64,000 bases of DNA from G963677085 sp963677085 (GCA_963677085.2 CAXXFH010000006.1:496001-560000), one strand, 5' to 3'. Counted from the first letter of the stretch, positions 17,006-25,473 are shown. The notes: a model not told the origin generated them from the letters alone. Translations and numbers: made by a program.

Positions 17006-17530
17006 ATGATCTCGCAAGAACAACGCCGATTCACGGAGCTGTATACGCGCTATCAGCATCGTGTCTACGGCTACATCGCCACCCTGGTGCCCCATTGGTC
17101 GGACGCCGAGGAGATTTTCCAACAGAGTTCCACCGTGCTGTGGGAGAAGTGGGAGCAATACGATCCGCAGCGTGATTTCGTGCCTTGGGCGTGTGGAATT
17201 GCCCGACTCGAAGTGCTCAAGTATCGCAGCCGAAGAGAGCGGCGCTGGGAGGGGCTCAGCGACGAGGCTGTCGCGCTGGTCGAGGAAGATATGGTCGCCT
17301 CGACCGAGTTGTTTTCGGCTCGATATCAGGCGCTCGAACGATGCCTCGACGGCTTGGCCCGACGCCAACGCGACTTGCTGACTCGTTGTTACTCGGGCAA
17401 GCAAACCATCCGCACGGTTGCCGAGCAACTCGGCAAGACGCCGGACATGGTTTACTCGCAGTTGGCGCGCATTCGCCGTGCCTTGCATCGATGCGTCGAC
17501 CGAAAGCTGGCCGTGGAGGACGGATCATGA
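17006..17530 (+). CDS. ECF sigma factor, cassette C
   Basis: 174 residues from ATG 17006 (GGTGGGGGTG upstream); ATG 16976 would add ten residues. Region 2: YGYIATLVPHWSDAEEIFQQSSTVLWEKW and FVPWACGIARLEVLKYRSR. Region 4: LLTRCYSGKQTIRTVAEQLGKTPDMVYSQLARIRRALHRCV. It overlaps the anti-sigma gene by ATGA at 17527-17530. Same family as the cassette A and B sigma factors. Confidence 0.87.
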   Translation: MISQEQRRFTELYTRYQHRVYGYIATLVPHWSDAEEIFQQSSTVLWEKWEQYDPQRDFVPWACGIARLEVLKYRSRRERRWEGLSDEAVALVEEDMVASTELFSARYQALERCLDGLARRQRDLLTRCYSGKQTIRTVAEQLGKTPDMVYSQLARIRRALHRCVDRKLAVEDGS

Positions 17531-19194
17531 CGGATGATCGCCGCGGCAGCATGACGTCGAACCAGGAGCTCTGGGAACTGGTGCAGGCCCGCTGCAACAA
17601 CACGCTCACCGAGGCACACTGGCAGCGGCTCAACGAGTTGTTGCTGGCCGACCGTGAAGCGCGCCTGTTTTACGCGGCCCACGTGCAACTCGACGCCCGG
17701 CTGCGTTGGGCTACCCGCGGTTGCGACGAGCCGGAGCTTGCCGACGCGGTGACTCCCGCCCGTGTGTTAGGGCAATGGTTGCCCGAGGCCGTCTCGCCCT
17801 GGCGACACCCGAGCCGTTTCATCGGGACGTGTGTCGTGTTGACATTGGTTTTCTGGGTGGCGGTGGTTGCTGTCGTCTGGCCGCGACTGCGGGGCACCGA
17901 CGTTGCGCGACAGACCGCTCCGCGGGAAGAGACACCGGATGGGCCGATTGTGGCGCGACTGATTCGGATGGTCGACGCCCGATGGGGTGGCGACCCACAA
18001 CGCGCTCCATTGCCCGGCACGCACTTGCGCCAAGGTCGCCGCTTGGAGTTGAAGTCGGGGCAGGTCCAACTGATCTCCACCAAGGGCGCCACGGTAATCA
18101 TCGAAGGCCCGGCCGAGTTTACGGCCACGGACGTCAACGCCCTGCATCTGGAATTGGGCCAGTTGATTGCCCATGTGCCGGACGATGCGGTCGGCTTTAC
18201 GGTGGAAACACCCCGGGCAAATATTACCGACCTGGGCACGGAGTTCGGCACGCGTGTGACGGAAAACGGCATGGTCGAGGTTGAAGTTTTCCAAGGTCGC
18301 GTGGAACTTCGCCACGTATCGGGAGAAAGTCAGCAATTGCAGGGGGGCAGTGCGGTGCGGCTTGCGGGACCGGCGGTGCAGACCATTGCCGCAGTGGAGT
18401 TTAGCGCCCAACTCCGAAAGCAAATGAACCGTTGGCGGCAATACGCTCAGAGAATGCATGTGCAGTCCGAGGGCCATGACTTCGTTGGTTTCGAAGCCGA
18501 ACACTATAAGAGCCTCGTCGGCAAGGGTTGGATCGTGGTCGATACCACGCCGACGAAATACTCTCCACGATACGACCGTAACGGCGACGGCGTAGACAAC
18601 GAGGGCGGGGTGCCCGTTTTGCCCGCGGATACCAACGCCTCGGGCGGCAAAGCCTTGTTGGCCGACTTCGCCGACGCAATTGGTACGGCCACCTACCAGG
18701 TCACCTTCAAGACCGCTGGAGACTACTTCCTTTACTTCCACAAGTCGGCTTTTGAAGGTGGGCAAAACGACAACGGCGAAATCAGCTTCGGCAACGAAGA
18801 CTCGTTCTACCTTTCGCCAAGGTTCGGAGCGGCGCCGCGTACGGAAGAAGAAGCGGAGGATGTCGTGGATTTCGACATGGCCGGTGCCATGCCGGGCGAT
18901 GGCCAATGGGAGGGACGCTTTGGTTGGGAACGGGCCCAAATCCGCTCCACCAAGGAAATCAACAAGCTATTGGCCTATCGAGTGGAGGCCGGCGACCTCG
19001 ATCGGCCGCTCGTCCTGCAAATCAGAAGTCGCGAGAGCGGCGCGGTGCTCGACTACTTCCTTTTCAGCACCAATCCCAACTTGACGGGCAGACAGCTCGA
19101 CCGAATGGTTGCCGAGCGGCTCCAGGATGTCCTGTTTAAGCCGGCAGACGAAGAATCGGCGGATGAAAACTCCGCGAAAGGCAAAACAGATTAG
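17527..19194 (+). CDS. FecR-type anti-sigma with CBM-like C-terminal domain matching downstream PEP-CTERM proteins (cassette C)
   Basis: 555 residues from ATG 17527. Cytoplasmic helical N-terminus (ELWELVQARCNNTLTEAHWQRL), a membrane helix at ~98-117 (VVLTLVFWVAVVAVVW), and the FecR domain at ~150-290 with GATVIIEGPAEF and NITDLGTEFGTRV. Residues ~317-529 begin DFVGFEAEHYKSL and contain GWIVVDTTPT, LPADTNASGGKALLADF, TYQVTFKTAGDYFLYFHKS, SFGNEDSFYLSP and VLDYFLFSTN. The same string of motifs recurs four times downstream (three modules at 19412, one at 21841). The EAE...ASGGK...TYxxTFK-GxY pattern resembles CBM6/35-type sugar-binding modules. No PEP-CTERM tail. Inferred: sensor matched to its own exported family. 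Confidence 0.88.
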   Translation: MTDDRRGSMTSNQELWELVQARCNNTLTEAHWQRLNELLLADREARLFYAAHVQLDARLRWATRGCDEPELADAVTPARVLGQWLPEAVSPWRHPSRFIGTCVVLTLVFWVAVVAVVWPRLRGTDVARQTAPREETPDGPIVARLIRMVDARWGGDPQRAPLPGTHLRQGRRLELKSGQVQLISTKGATVIIEGPAEFTATDVNALHLELGQLIAHVPDDAVGFTVETPRANITDLGTEFGTRVTENGMVEVEVFQGRVELRHVSGESQQLQGGSAVRLAGPAVQTIAAVEFSAQLRKQMNRWRQYAQRMHVQSEGHDFVGFEAEHYKSLVGKGWIVVDTTPTKYSPRYDRNGDGVDNEGGVPVLPADTNASGGKALLADFADAIGTATYQVTFKTAGDYFLYFHKSAFEGGQNDNGEISFGNEDSFYLSPRFGAAPRTEEEAEDVVDFDMAGAMPGDGQWEGRFGWERAQIRSTKEINKLLAYRVEAGDLDRPLVLQIRSRESGAVLDYFLFSTNPNLTGRQLDRMVAERLQDVLFKPADEESADENSAKGKTD

Positions 19195-19233
19195 CAGAAA
19201 TCGGCGAGGCGGCCGACGCGGTCGTTTGGCCGT

Positions 19234-19328
19234 TTATTGATTCCGTGGTTGATTGTGGAGCACTACGTTACGTTCCACCCCCGCGAGCCGGGCTCCCGTT
19301 GGTCGCCCTCGTTCCACAAGCAATGCAG
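19234..19328. repeat. 95-bp dispersed repeat, second copy at 39753-39847
   Basis: Begins TTATTGATTCCGTGGTTGAT and ends CCACAAGCAATGCAG; the copy at 39753-39847 has the same length and differs mainly in a central variable part. It contains the core GCTCCCGTTGGTCGC (19292-19306). The arms TTGTGGA... and ...TCCACAA flank the core. It sits between the anti-sigma gene and the triple PEP-CTERM gene. Confidence 0.75.
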
Positions 19329-19411
19329 CCCCCAATAAGAGCAAAAACGCTCGAACATTTCGACTTCATATGAAATATCTCGATACACCTTCAGGCAAGG
19401 GAGTGTTGACC

Positions 19412-21745
19412 GTGGCATATCGCAAATTGACAACCGCAACGGCGGTCCTTCTTGTGACGCTGTTGATGACAGCACCGGCTCCGGCCGAAACGATCCAGGC
19501 CGATGGAGCCGACTTTTTGGGTTTCGAGGCCGAGGACTTCGACGCCAACGAAGGTACTATCAACGACGAACTTGCCTGGAAAACCGTCGATACGACAACG
19601 ACGCTTACGACGGCCTACGGCACCACGGTGTTGCCGGCCGACACCAACGCCTCGGGCGGCACGGCCATGTACGCTCCGAATGCGAATTTCAGTGCCGAAG
19701 GCAAGTTGACCTACAACCTCACGTTCAAAACCGAAGGAACCTACTACGGATACATACGCTATAGCTTCTTCGAAAACGGCAGCAGCACCACGAGCTACGG
19801 CAACGAAGACTCGATCTTCGTTTCCGACGCGTTCGGACAGGTTGTTGGCACAGCCGCCGAGAACACGTTCGACTTAAGTCAGCGAGGCATTACCCCGGAC
19901 TCGGGAGAGTGGGAAGGCACGTATCGGTGGCAGCAGATTCAAGTTCGCGTGCCAGACACTAATCCTCAGGAGTTCACCGATTTGCCTTTCGAAATCTTGT
20001 CAAGCGATTTGAATCAGCCCGTCACTTTTCAGATCGGCACTCGCGAAGGCGGTGTCTCGGTCGACTACATCCTCTTCAGCACCAATGATGTCCTTAGCGA
20101 CAGCGAACTCGATCAACTAATGGCCGTTCCGGAACCGTCGTCGATGATGCTTCTGGCGGTCGGGCTGGCGGTGGCGGCCGGCTGTTTTCGCCGACGGGCG
20201 CGAACCGTGTTCTGGGCGGTGCTTGCGCTGGGGCTGTCCGTGGTGTCGCCGGCGGTCGCCGAGACGATCCAGGCCGACGGCGCCGACTTTTTGGGCTTCG
20301 AGGCCGACCAGTACGACGCGATGACCGGTACCAAGTGGCTAACGGTCGACACCACGCCCACGACGACGTCGCCATCGACGACGATCTGGCCCGAAGGAGT
20401 CGACATTCTACCCAACGACACCAATGCCTTCGGTGGGGATGCGATGTTGACCGATTTTTCGGGGACTGAAGGCAACCTGACCTACAACGTCACCTTTAAG
20501 ACGGCGGGAACCTATTACGGATACATACGTTACAGCATGTTCGAGTGTCGTACGGATCCTCAGACAACATCGATCACGTACGGCGAGGAGGACTCCGTCT
20601 ATCTGTCGAGGGCGTTTGGCGAAAGCGTTACAGGTGCCAACGGCAATGTGATGGATCTTAGCCACCAAGGTTCCGAACCAGCCAGCGGACAGTGGGAGGG
20701 AACGTTCCGCTGGGAAAGGATGCACGTCCGCCCGGTTAGTGGCTCCGGCTCGGAAGTGCTGCTTCTCGATGTTGCGGAAGGCGATCTCGATACGTCGATG
20801 ATCTTCGAAATCCGCAACCGCGAGTCGGGCGTGGCGGTCGACTACCTCCTCTTCAGTACCGACGGCACCCTCACCGCCGACCAACTCGACCAACTGGCTG
20901 CCGTTCCCGAGCCGTCGTCGATGGTACTGCTGGCCGTGGGGCTGCTGGCGGTAGCTGGTGGTCTCCACCGGCACTTGCGGGCAGGTTTTTTCGCGGTACT
21001 TGCCCTGGCATTGCTAATGGTTTCGCCCGTCGCGGCCGAGACGATTCAAGCCGACGGGGCCGATTATCTGGGCTTTGAGGCCGAGGATTTCGACAACGCT
21101 CGCGTGGGAACCAAGTGGATTGCGGTCGACACGACGCCGACGAAGACCTCGCCCGTGGGCAATCCCGTTCTGCCCTCCGATACCAATGCCTTTGGCGGGG
21201 CCGCGCTGCTCGACGATTTCTCCGGGTCGAGAAGTATCGTGACCTACGACCTAACCTTCAAAACGGCAGGCACGTACTACGCCTACATGCACTTGAGTAT
21301 GTTTGAGAATAGCGCCGCTGGCACGACTTATGGCAACGAGGACTCGGTTTTCGTCTCATCCGCGTTGGGGGTAAACGCATCGGTCGGCGATGACGAGGGC
21401 ACGATCTTCGATTTCGGATTGTCTTACAGTCTACCGCTGGAAGGCACCTACCACTGGAAGAAAGTGGCCTATCGCCTGTCCGAGGGCGGCTCGGCAACTC
21501 TCACCTTCAATGTGTCGTTGACCGATCCTGAAACTCCGTTGCAAACGTTCTTTGAACTAGGTGGCCGCGAAAGTGGCGCGTCGGTCGATTATATCCTCTT
21601 CAGCACCGACGGCAGCCTTAGCGATGAGCAACTCGACCGATTGGCGGCCATTCCTGAGCCGTCGTCGTTGATACTGGCCTTTGCCGGGCTGTTGGTCGCG
21701 GCGGGCGGCTGGTCGAGAAAACGACGGATGGCAGTAAAACACTAA
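19412..21745 (+). CDS. Triple PEP-CTERM polyprotein: three tandem CBM-like modules, each with signal-like helix and PEP-CTERM
   Basis: 777 residues from GTG 19412, chosen for AAGGGAG eight bases upstream; ATG 19370 is in frame but lacks a ribosome site. Unit 1: signal peptide ending APAPA, module from ~26, VPEPSS at 239, helix, RRRAR. Unit 2 follows without a break: signal-like helix (VFWAVLALGLSVVSPAVA), module from ~284, VPEPSS at 498, helix, HRHLRAG. Unit 3: helix ending SPVAA, module from ~543, IPEPSS at 747, helix, SRKRR. Each module starts ETIQADGADFLGFEAE or similar and ends with DYILFSTxxxLS. If signal peptidase and exosortase act at every site, three free modules result. The modules resemble CBM6/35-type folds and the FecR-C sensor domain. 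Confidence 0.85.
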   Translation: MAYRKLTTATAVLLVTLLMTAPAPAETIQADGADFLGFEAEDFDANEGTINDELAWKTVDTTTTLTTAYGTTVLPADTNASGGTAMYAPNANFSAEGKLTYNLTFKTEGTYYGYIRYSFFENGSSTTSYGNEDSIFVSDAFGQVVGTAAENTFDLSQRGITPDSGEWEGTYRWQQIQVRVPDTNPQEFTDLPFEILSSDLNQPVTFQIGTREGGVSVDYILFSTNDVLSDSELDQLMAVPEPSSMMLLAVGLAVAAGCFRRRARTVFWAVLALGLSVVSPAVAETIQADGADFLGFEADQYDAMTGTKWLTVDTTPTTTSPSTTIWPEGVDILPNDTNAFGGDAMLTDFSGTEGNLTYNVTFKTAGTYYGYIRYSMFECRTDPQTTSITYGEEDSVYLSRAFGESVTGANGNVMDLSHQGSEPASGQWEGTFRWERMHVRPVSGSGSEVLLLDVAEGDLDTSMIFEIRNRESGVAVDYLLFSTDGTLTADQLDQLAAVPEPSSMVLLAVGLLAVAGGLHRHLRAGFFAVLALALLMVSPVAAETIQADGADYLGFEAEDFDNARVGTKWIAVDTTPTKTSPVGNPVLPSDTNAFGGAALLDDFSGSRSIVTYDLTFKTAGTYYAYMHLSMFENSAAGTTYGNEDSVFVSSALGVNASVGDDEGTIFDFGLSYSLPLEGTYHWKKVAYRLSEGGSATLTFNVSLTDPETPLQTFFELGGRESGASVDYILFSTDGSLSDEQLDRLAAIPEPSSLILAFAGLLVAAGGWSRKRRMAVKH

Positions 21746-21764
21746 GCGGCGGCCTAAGATCGAG

Positions 21765-21773
21765 TGGTAAAAT
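21765..21773 (+). promoter_or_regulatory. Possible extended -10 element TGGTAAAAT
   Basis: TGGTAAAAT lies 68 bases upstream of the start at 21841 and 20 bases after the polyprotein stop. It would allow separate transcription of the second PEP-CTERM gene. No -35 box recognised. Confidence 0.3.
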
Positions 21774-21840
21774 GAGCGAAGGACTAAGCACGACGAAGTC
21801 AGAAAACCAAACAACAAGGCCCTCCTTAAGGAATTCAGTT

Positions 21841-22695
21841 ATGAGCCAGTGCAGAAGCACCACTGTCCTGTGTGTGGCAATTCTTGGTCTTTTCGCGGCA
21901 TCACCGGCAGCCGCCACGATCATCCAAGCCGACGGGGTCGACTTCTTGGGCTTCGAGGCCGAGAACTACGACAGCCTCTCGGGCACGGGCTGGATCGTGG
22001 TCGACACCACGCCCACGCGGTACTCGCCGGACTACGATTCAACGCCCGGCGATGATGATCCGAACGACGCAATCGTTTCGGGTTTACCCGTCCTCCCGGT
22101 CGACACCAATGCCTCGGGTGGAAAAGCGCTGTTGGCAGACTTTCCCATGACCACTAGCACGGTCACCTATCAGCTTACCTTCAAGGCCGAAGGCACGTAT
22201 TATGTCTATTTTCACAAATCGATCTTCGAGAGTGGTAAGAACGACAACGATACGCTTTCTTTTGGAAACGAAGATTCGTTCCACATGTCACCCGACTTCG
22301 ATACCGCACCCGGTAGCGACGACGTCGAGGACCTGAGCACGACCGGTGCCATCCCAGGCAACGGCGTCTTGGAGGGCCAGTTCAACTGGGAAAAGGCCAA
22401 GCTCCGCACGACGGATCCTTCACTGGCTTATACGGTAGACGCTGCGGACATCGACCAAGTGCTGTCGATCGAAATCCAAACCCGTGAAAACGGCACGGCT
22501 TTGGATTACTTCATCCTCAGCACCAACGGCAGCCTCAGCGATGCCGAACTTGACCAATTGATGGCCGTGCCCGAGCCGTCGTCGTTGTTGCTGTTGCTCG
22601 GCGGTTTGTTGGTTGCGGCCGGATATTGCTCGTTTTGCCGGGTACCGCGGGCTGCTTGTCAGCCAGTGCCGAGCACGCGCCATGCCAAAGCGTAG
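21841..22695 (+). CDS. PEP-CTERM exported protein closest to the cassette C anti-sigma domain; C-terminal tail altered by a repeat
   Basis: 284 residues from ATG 21841 (TAAGGAA upstream). Signal peptide VLCVAILGLFAASPAAA, then a single module with VDFLGFEAENYDSL, GWIVVDTTPTRYSPDYD, DTNASGGKALLADF, YYVYFHKSIFESGKNDN, SFGNEDSFHMSPDFD and ALDYFILSTN. These match the FecR-C sensor domain more closely than the three modules upstream do, including the KNDN/QNDN and SPxFD/SPRFG blocks. VPEPSS starts at residue 243, followed by a helix. Instead of the usual compact RRR end, the last ~20 residues are encoded by a dispersed repeat (from about 22640), giving an odd Cys/Pro tail. Confidence 0.85.
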   Translation: MSQCRSTTVLCVAILGLFAASPAAATIIQADGVDFLGFEAENYDSLSGTGWIVVDTTPTRYSPDYDSTPGDDDPNDAIVSGLPVLPVDTNASGGKALLADFPMTTSTVTYQLTFKAEGTYYVYFHKSIFESGKNDNDTLSFGNEDSFHMSPDFDTAPGSDDVEDLSTTGAIPGNGVLEGQFNWEKAKLRTTDPSLAYTVDAADIDQVLSIEIQTRENGTALDYFILSTNGSLSDAELDQLMAVPEPSSLLLLLGGLLVAAGYCSFCRVPRAACQPVPSTRHAKA

Positions 22696-22740
22696 CCCAT
22701 CGGCGCGCGGCGCCCGGTGTCATGCTGAAGCATAGCCTAC
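22640..22740. repeat. Composite dispersed repeat spanning gene end and DUF1559 start region
   Basis: GCTGCTTGTCAGCCAGTG (22651-22668) is the family seen at 26028 and 51551; CATGCTGAAGCATAGCCTAC (22721-22740) is the family also at 15088 and 24372, and a degenerate copy of the latter lies at 22680-22697. The repeat overlaps the last ~55 bases of the PEP-CTERM gene. Confidence 0.65.
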
Positions 22741-22769
22741 AACGGTTGGAATGTTTGCGGGGGAAGGAC

Positions 22770-23711
22770 ATGCGAACAAGACGTAATGGGTTCACCCTGG
22801 TCGAATTGCTGGTGGTGATCGCCATCATCGGCATTCTGATTGGCCTGCTGTTGCCGGCCGTGCAGAGTGCCCGCGAAGCCGCACGGCGGTTGCAGTGTTC
22901 GAATAACCTGAAGCAGATGGGTCTGGCCGTGGCGTCGCACATCGAGCAGACCGGTCTCATCCCGTTCGATCGGCGGGATACGCGGGAGACGGTCTTTGTG
23001 AATCTCTGGCCTTATATGGAACAGCAAAACCTCTACGACAAATGGGATATCGAGGACAAGTATTACAATCAAGACGACGAGGTGCGTCTGGCCACCGTGG
23101 CCACGTATTTCTGTCCGTCGCGGCGTTCGCCCTCCTCGGCCAAGGCGGGAAGCATCAGCGGCGATGTCGAACAGAATACCAGTAATCCGCATGTGCCTGG
23201 GGGACTGTGTGACTACGCGGCCTGTGCGGGCGATCCGACGGGCCGGTCCGACTATTGGATCGGTTGGACCGATCCAAACGTTATACCGGCGGTAACCGCG
23301 GCAAACGGGAACCAGGCGAACGGCGCCTTCATACACGGCATGATGCCCTTCCCGCCGCAGAAGCCCACACGAGGCACCGAAATCACTCCGGCGTCGATCC
23401 GCGACGGCCTGTCAAACACGCTGTTCATCGGTGAGAAACACATCAAGGATCTCAAGTTCGGTGAAGGCAGTGCAGGCGATTCTTCGGCCTACAACGGCGA
23501 CATTGGAGTGTCGTATCGCAAGGCGGGAGTCGGCGCGCCGTTGGTCCGAGATATCAGCAGTAGCGGACAATTCGGTGGGGTTCACCCGGGCGTTTGTCTG
23601 TTCGTGATGGGTGACGGTCGGGTGGTGGCCCTACAGGTGTCGATCGACGCCGAAGTCCTGGGATACCTGGCCAACCGGCATGACGGCCATCCCGTGCCCA
23701 GTTCGTTCTGA
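22770..23711 (+). CDS. DUF1559 / prepilin-type N-terminal methylation domain protein (2)
   Basis: 313 residues from ATG 22770, just after GGGGGAAGGA. An in-frame ATG at 22722, inside the repeat, would add 16 residues (MLKHSLQRLE...), very like the start of the first DUF1559 protein. Pseudopilin signal RRNGFTLVELLVVIAIIGIL, then LLPAVQSAREAARRLQCSNNLKQMGLAV; the C-terminus has HPGVCLFVMGDGRVVAL. One 'SIRDGLSNTLFIGEK' block is typical of the family. Expected to be inserted in the inner membrane and processed by a prepilin peptidase encoded elsewhere. Confidence 0.9.
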   Translation: MRTRRNGFTLVELLVVIAIIGILIGLLLPAVQSAREAARRLQCSNNLKQMGLAVASHIEQTGLIPFDRRDTRETVFVNLWPYMEQQNLYDKWDIEDKYYNQDDEVRLATVATYFCPSRRSPSSAKAGSISGDVEQNTSNPHVPGGLCDYAACAGDPTGRSDYWIGWTDPNVIPAVTAANGNQANGAFIHGMMPFPPQKPTRGTEITPASIRDGLSNTLFIGEKHIKDLKFGEGSAGDSSAYNGDIGVSYRKAGVGAPLVRDISSSGQFGGVHPGVCLFVMGDGRVVALQVSIDAEVLGYLANRHDGHPVPSSF

Positions 23712-23729
23712 AGAAAGTCTTTTCAACTC

Positions 23730-23912
23730 GTTCCCAAGCTCCGGCTTGGGAACGTACTTCCGCGAAGCTCCGCTTCGCTGCGGTCACCTTGTTGCATTGG
23801 TTTCATCGGTTCCTGACATGGTTTCATTCACGACGAGAAAACATCGTCTCTGCTTTCCACGAAGCAGAGCTTCTGGGAGGAGGGTTCCCAAACTGGAGTT
23901 CGGGAACCAGAT
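23730..23912. repeat. Dispersed GTTCCCAAGCTCCGGCTTGGGAAC palindrome cluster
   Basis: Two partial units, at ~23731-23780 and ~23858-23912, surround a short unrelated stretch; the second contains GGGTTCCCAAACTGGAGTTCGGGAACC. Same family as at 10329, 16749, 27966, 37117, 44616, 46000 and 46104. Located immediately before the lipoprotein start. Confidence 0.6.
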
Positions 23913-23919
23913 AATCACA

Positions 23920-24339
23920 ATGTTGTCGAAATGGGTTTGCATCGTGACCGTTGCCGCGCTCTGTGGTGGCACGCTCGGCTGCGGAGGCCCGACGACCCAT
24001 TCGTTGGCAGGACGCGTGGTTTATGCGCACGACCAGTCGCCCGCCGGCGATCTGGTAGGCTACACGGTGACGGCCGTCTGCTCCGATCCGCCGCTAACGG
24101 CCGTGGGCGAGGTCCAAAGCGACGGCTCGTTCGAGCTAAGCACGTTTCAAGAAGGCGACGGCGCCGTGGCGGGCAAGTATCGCGTGGCCCTTGGCGCGCC
24201 GTTACCATTCGGCGATGAACCACCACCGCCGTCGCCAATTGATGCGCGATACGGAGACCTCGACAAGTCGGGTTTGCAAATCGAAGTACCCAGCGACGAG
24301 GTAGTGCTCACCGTGGAGCGTTTGAGCAAACGGAAGTGA
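23920..24339 (+). CDS. Small lipoprotein (2)
   Basis: 139 residues from ATG 23920, after the end of a dispersed repeat; the open frame upstream belongs to that repeat. Signal peptide MLSKWVCIVTVAALCG with lipobox GTLGC. The mature part is a short beta-sandwich: LAGRVVYAHDQSPAGDLVGYTVTAV, SDGSFELSTFQEGDGAVAGKYRVALG, and a closing GLQIEVPSDEVVLTVE. The GDGAVAGKYRV/GDGAPAGNYRV and SGLQxxVPSD blocks are shared with lipoprotein 3 at 25474, so the two are paralogues. Paired with the DUF1559 gene upstream. Confidence 0.82.
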   Translation: MLSKWVCIVTVAALCGGTLGCGGPTTHSLAGRVVYAHDQSPAGDLVGYTVTAVCSDPPLTAVGEVQSDGSFELSTFQEGDGAVAGKYRVALGAPLPFGDEPPPPSPIDARYGDLDKSGLQIEVPSDEVVLTVERLSKRK

Positions 24340-24412
24340 GCGGCTTGCGCAGGGATAACTTGCCTCGTTGCCATGCTGAAGCATAGCCTACAGGGGATTG
24401 TGGAGGACTGCG

Positions 24413-25351
24413 ATGGATAAGGTTTGTAGATCTCGTGGTTTCACCCTGGTCGAACTCCTGGTGGTGATCGCTATCATCGGCATCCTGATTGCCCTGCTGT
24501 TGCCGGCGGTGCAAAGTGCCCGAGAAGCTGCCCGACGGATGCAGTGCGCGAATAATCTCAAGCAGATGGGCCTGGCGGTACACAGCTTCCACACGGCGCG
24601 GAACATCTTGCCGCCCAGTCGCATTTGCGACCACCATGCCACGTGGCTCGTGTTGATTTTGCCCTACCTCGAACAACAACCGCTGTACGACGACTGGGAC
24701 ATCGGCCTTTGCTTCTATAGCCAGCCGCGTGAAGTTCGCGCGGCGGTGGTGTCGGGCTACCTTTGCCCCTCGCGGGCACGCGAGGAAACCACGATTACGA
24801 ACACGCCCGACTACGGCCACAGCGGCGAGGGCGACCAAAACGGCAACGAGTTCTTCGGCGCGGTCACCGACTACGCCGCTCCCAGCGGTTTGAAAGGACG
24901 GGTGGGAGATGAAGGCGTCGCCCACGAAGGTGCCCTGATCCACGGAATCGCCACCAATTGCAGCCACACCTCGCCGCTGACCAGTTGGACCTCGAAAACC
25001 AACATCGCCTCGATTACCGACGGCACCAGCAACACGCTGTTGGTTGGCGAATGGACCTATCAACTGTCGAAAACCGTATGCGCCTACAATGGCGATCACA
25101 ACTGGGGCTGGGCCTTGGGGTTGCCGCCCGATCCGTCGGGCACGAAGTACCCGGCCTCGGAAGACTTCAGCGATCATCCCCTGCAACGCGACCGCACGAA
25201 AAGCGGTTTTGGTAGCGATCATCCGGGCATCTGCCAATTCGTGTTCTGCGACGGAAGCGTTCGTGCCCTGTCGATAGAAACCAGCACGGAAGTCCTCGGC
25301 AGCCTTCTCACCCGGGCCGGCAACGAGGTGATTCCCAGCGACGCCTTTTGA
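24413..25351 (+). CDS. DUF1559 / prepilin-type N-terminal methylation domain protein (3)
   Basis: 312 residues from ATG 24413 with GGAGGA six bases upstream. Leader KVCRSRG followed by FTLVELLVVIAIIGILIALLLP, then QSAREAARRMQCANNLKQMGLAVHSFH; also PYLEQQPLYDDWD, SITDGTSNTLLVGEW and a C-terminal HPGICQFVFCDGSVRAL. The repeat CATGCTGAAGCATAGCCTAC lies at 24372-24391; here its ATG is out of frame and ends quickly, so the gene uses its own start. Close paralogue of the protein at 22770. Confidence 0.9.
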   Translation: MDKVCRSRGFTLVELLVVIAIIGILIALLLPAVQSAREAARRMQCANNLKQMGLAVHSFHTARNILPPSRICDHHATWLVLILPYLEQQPLYDDWDIGLCFYSQPREVRAAVVSGYLCPSRAREETTITNTPDYGHSGEGDQNGNEFFGAVTDYAAPSGLKGRVGDEGVAHEGALIHGIATNCSHTSPLTSWTSKTNIASITDGTSNTLLVGEWTYQLSKTVCAYNGDHNWGWALGLPPDPSGTKYPASEDFSDHPLQRDRTKSGFGSDHPGICQFVFCDGSVRALSIETSTEVLGSLLTRAGNEVIPSDAF

Positions 25352-25473
25352 AAACGTGTTTTACAAAGTACCTCCCCTCTCCACCGCGGGAAGAGGGGCC
25401 GGGGGTGAGGGGGTTGTCCAGCAAGAAACGCCTCCAAAGAAACACCGTCGTCCGCCACAAACCGCCCATTGCC

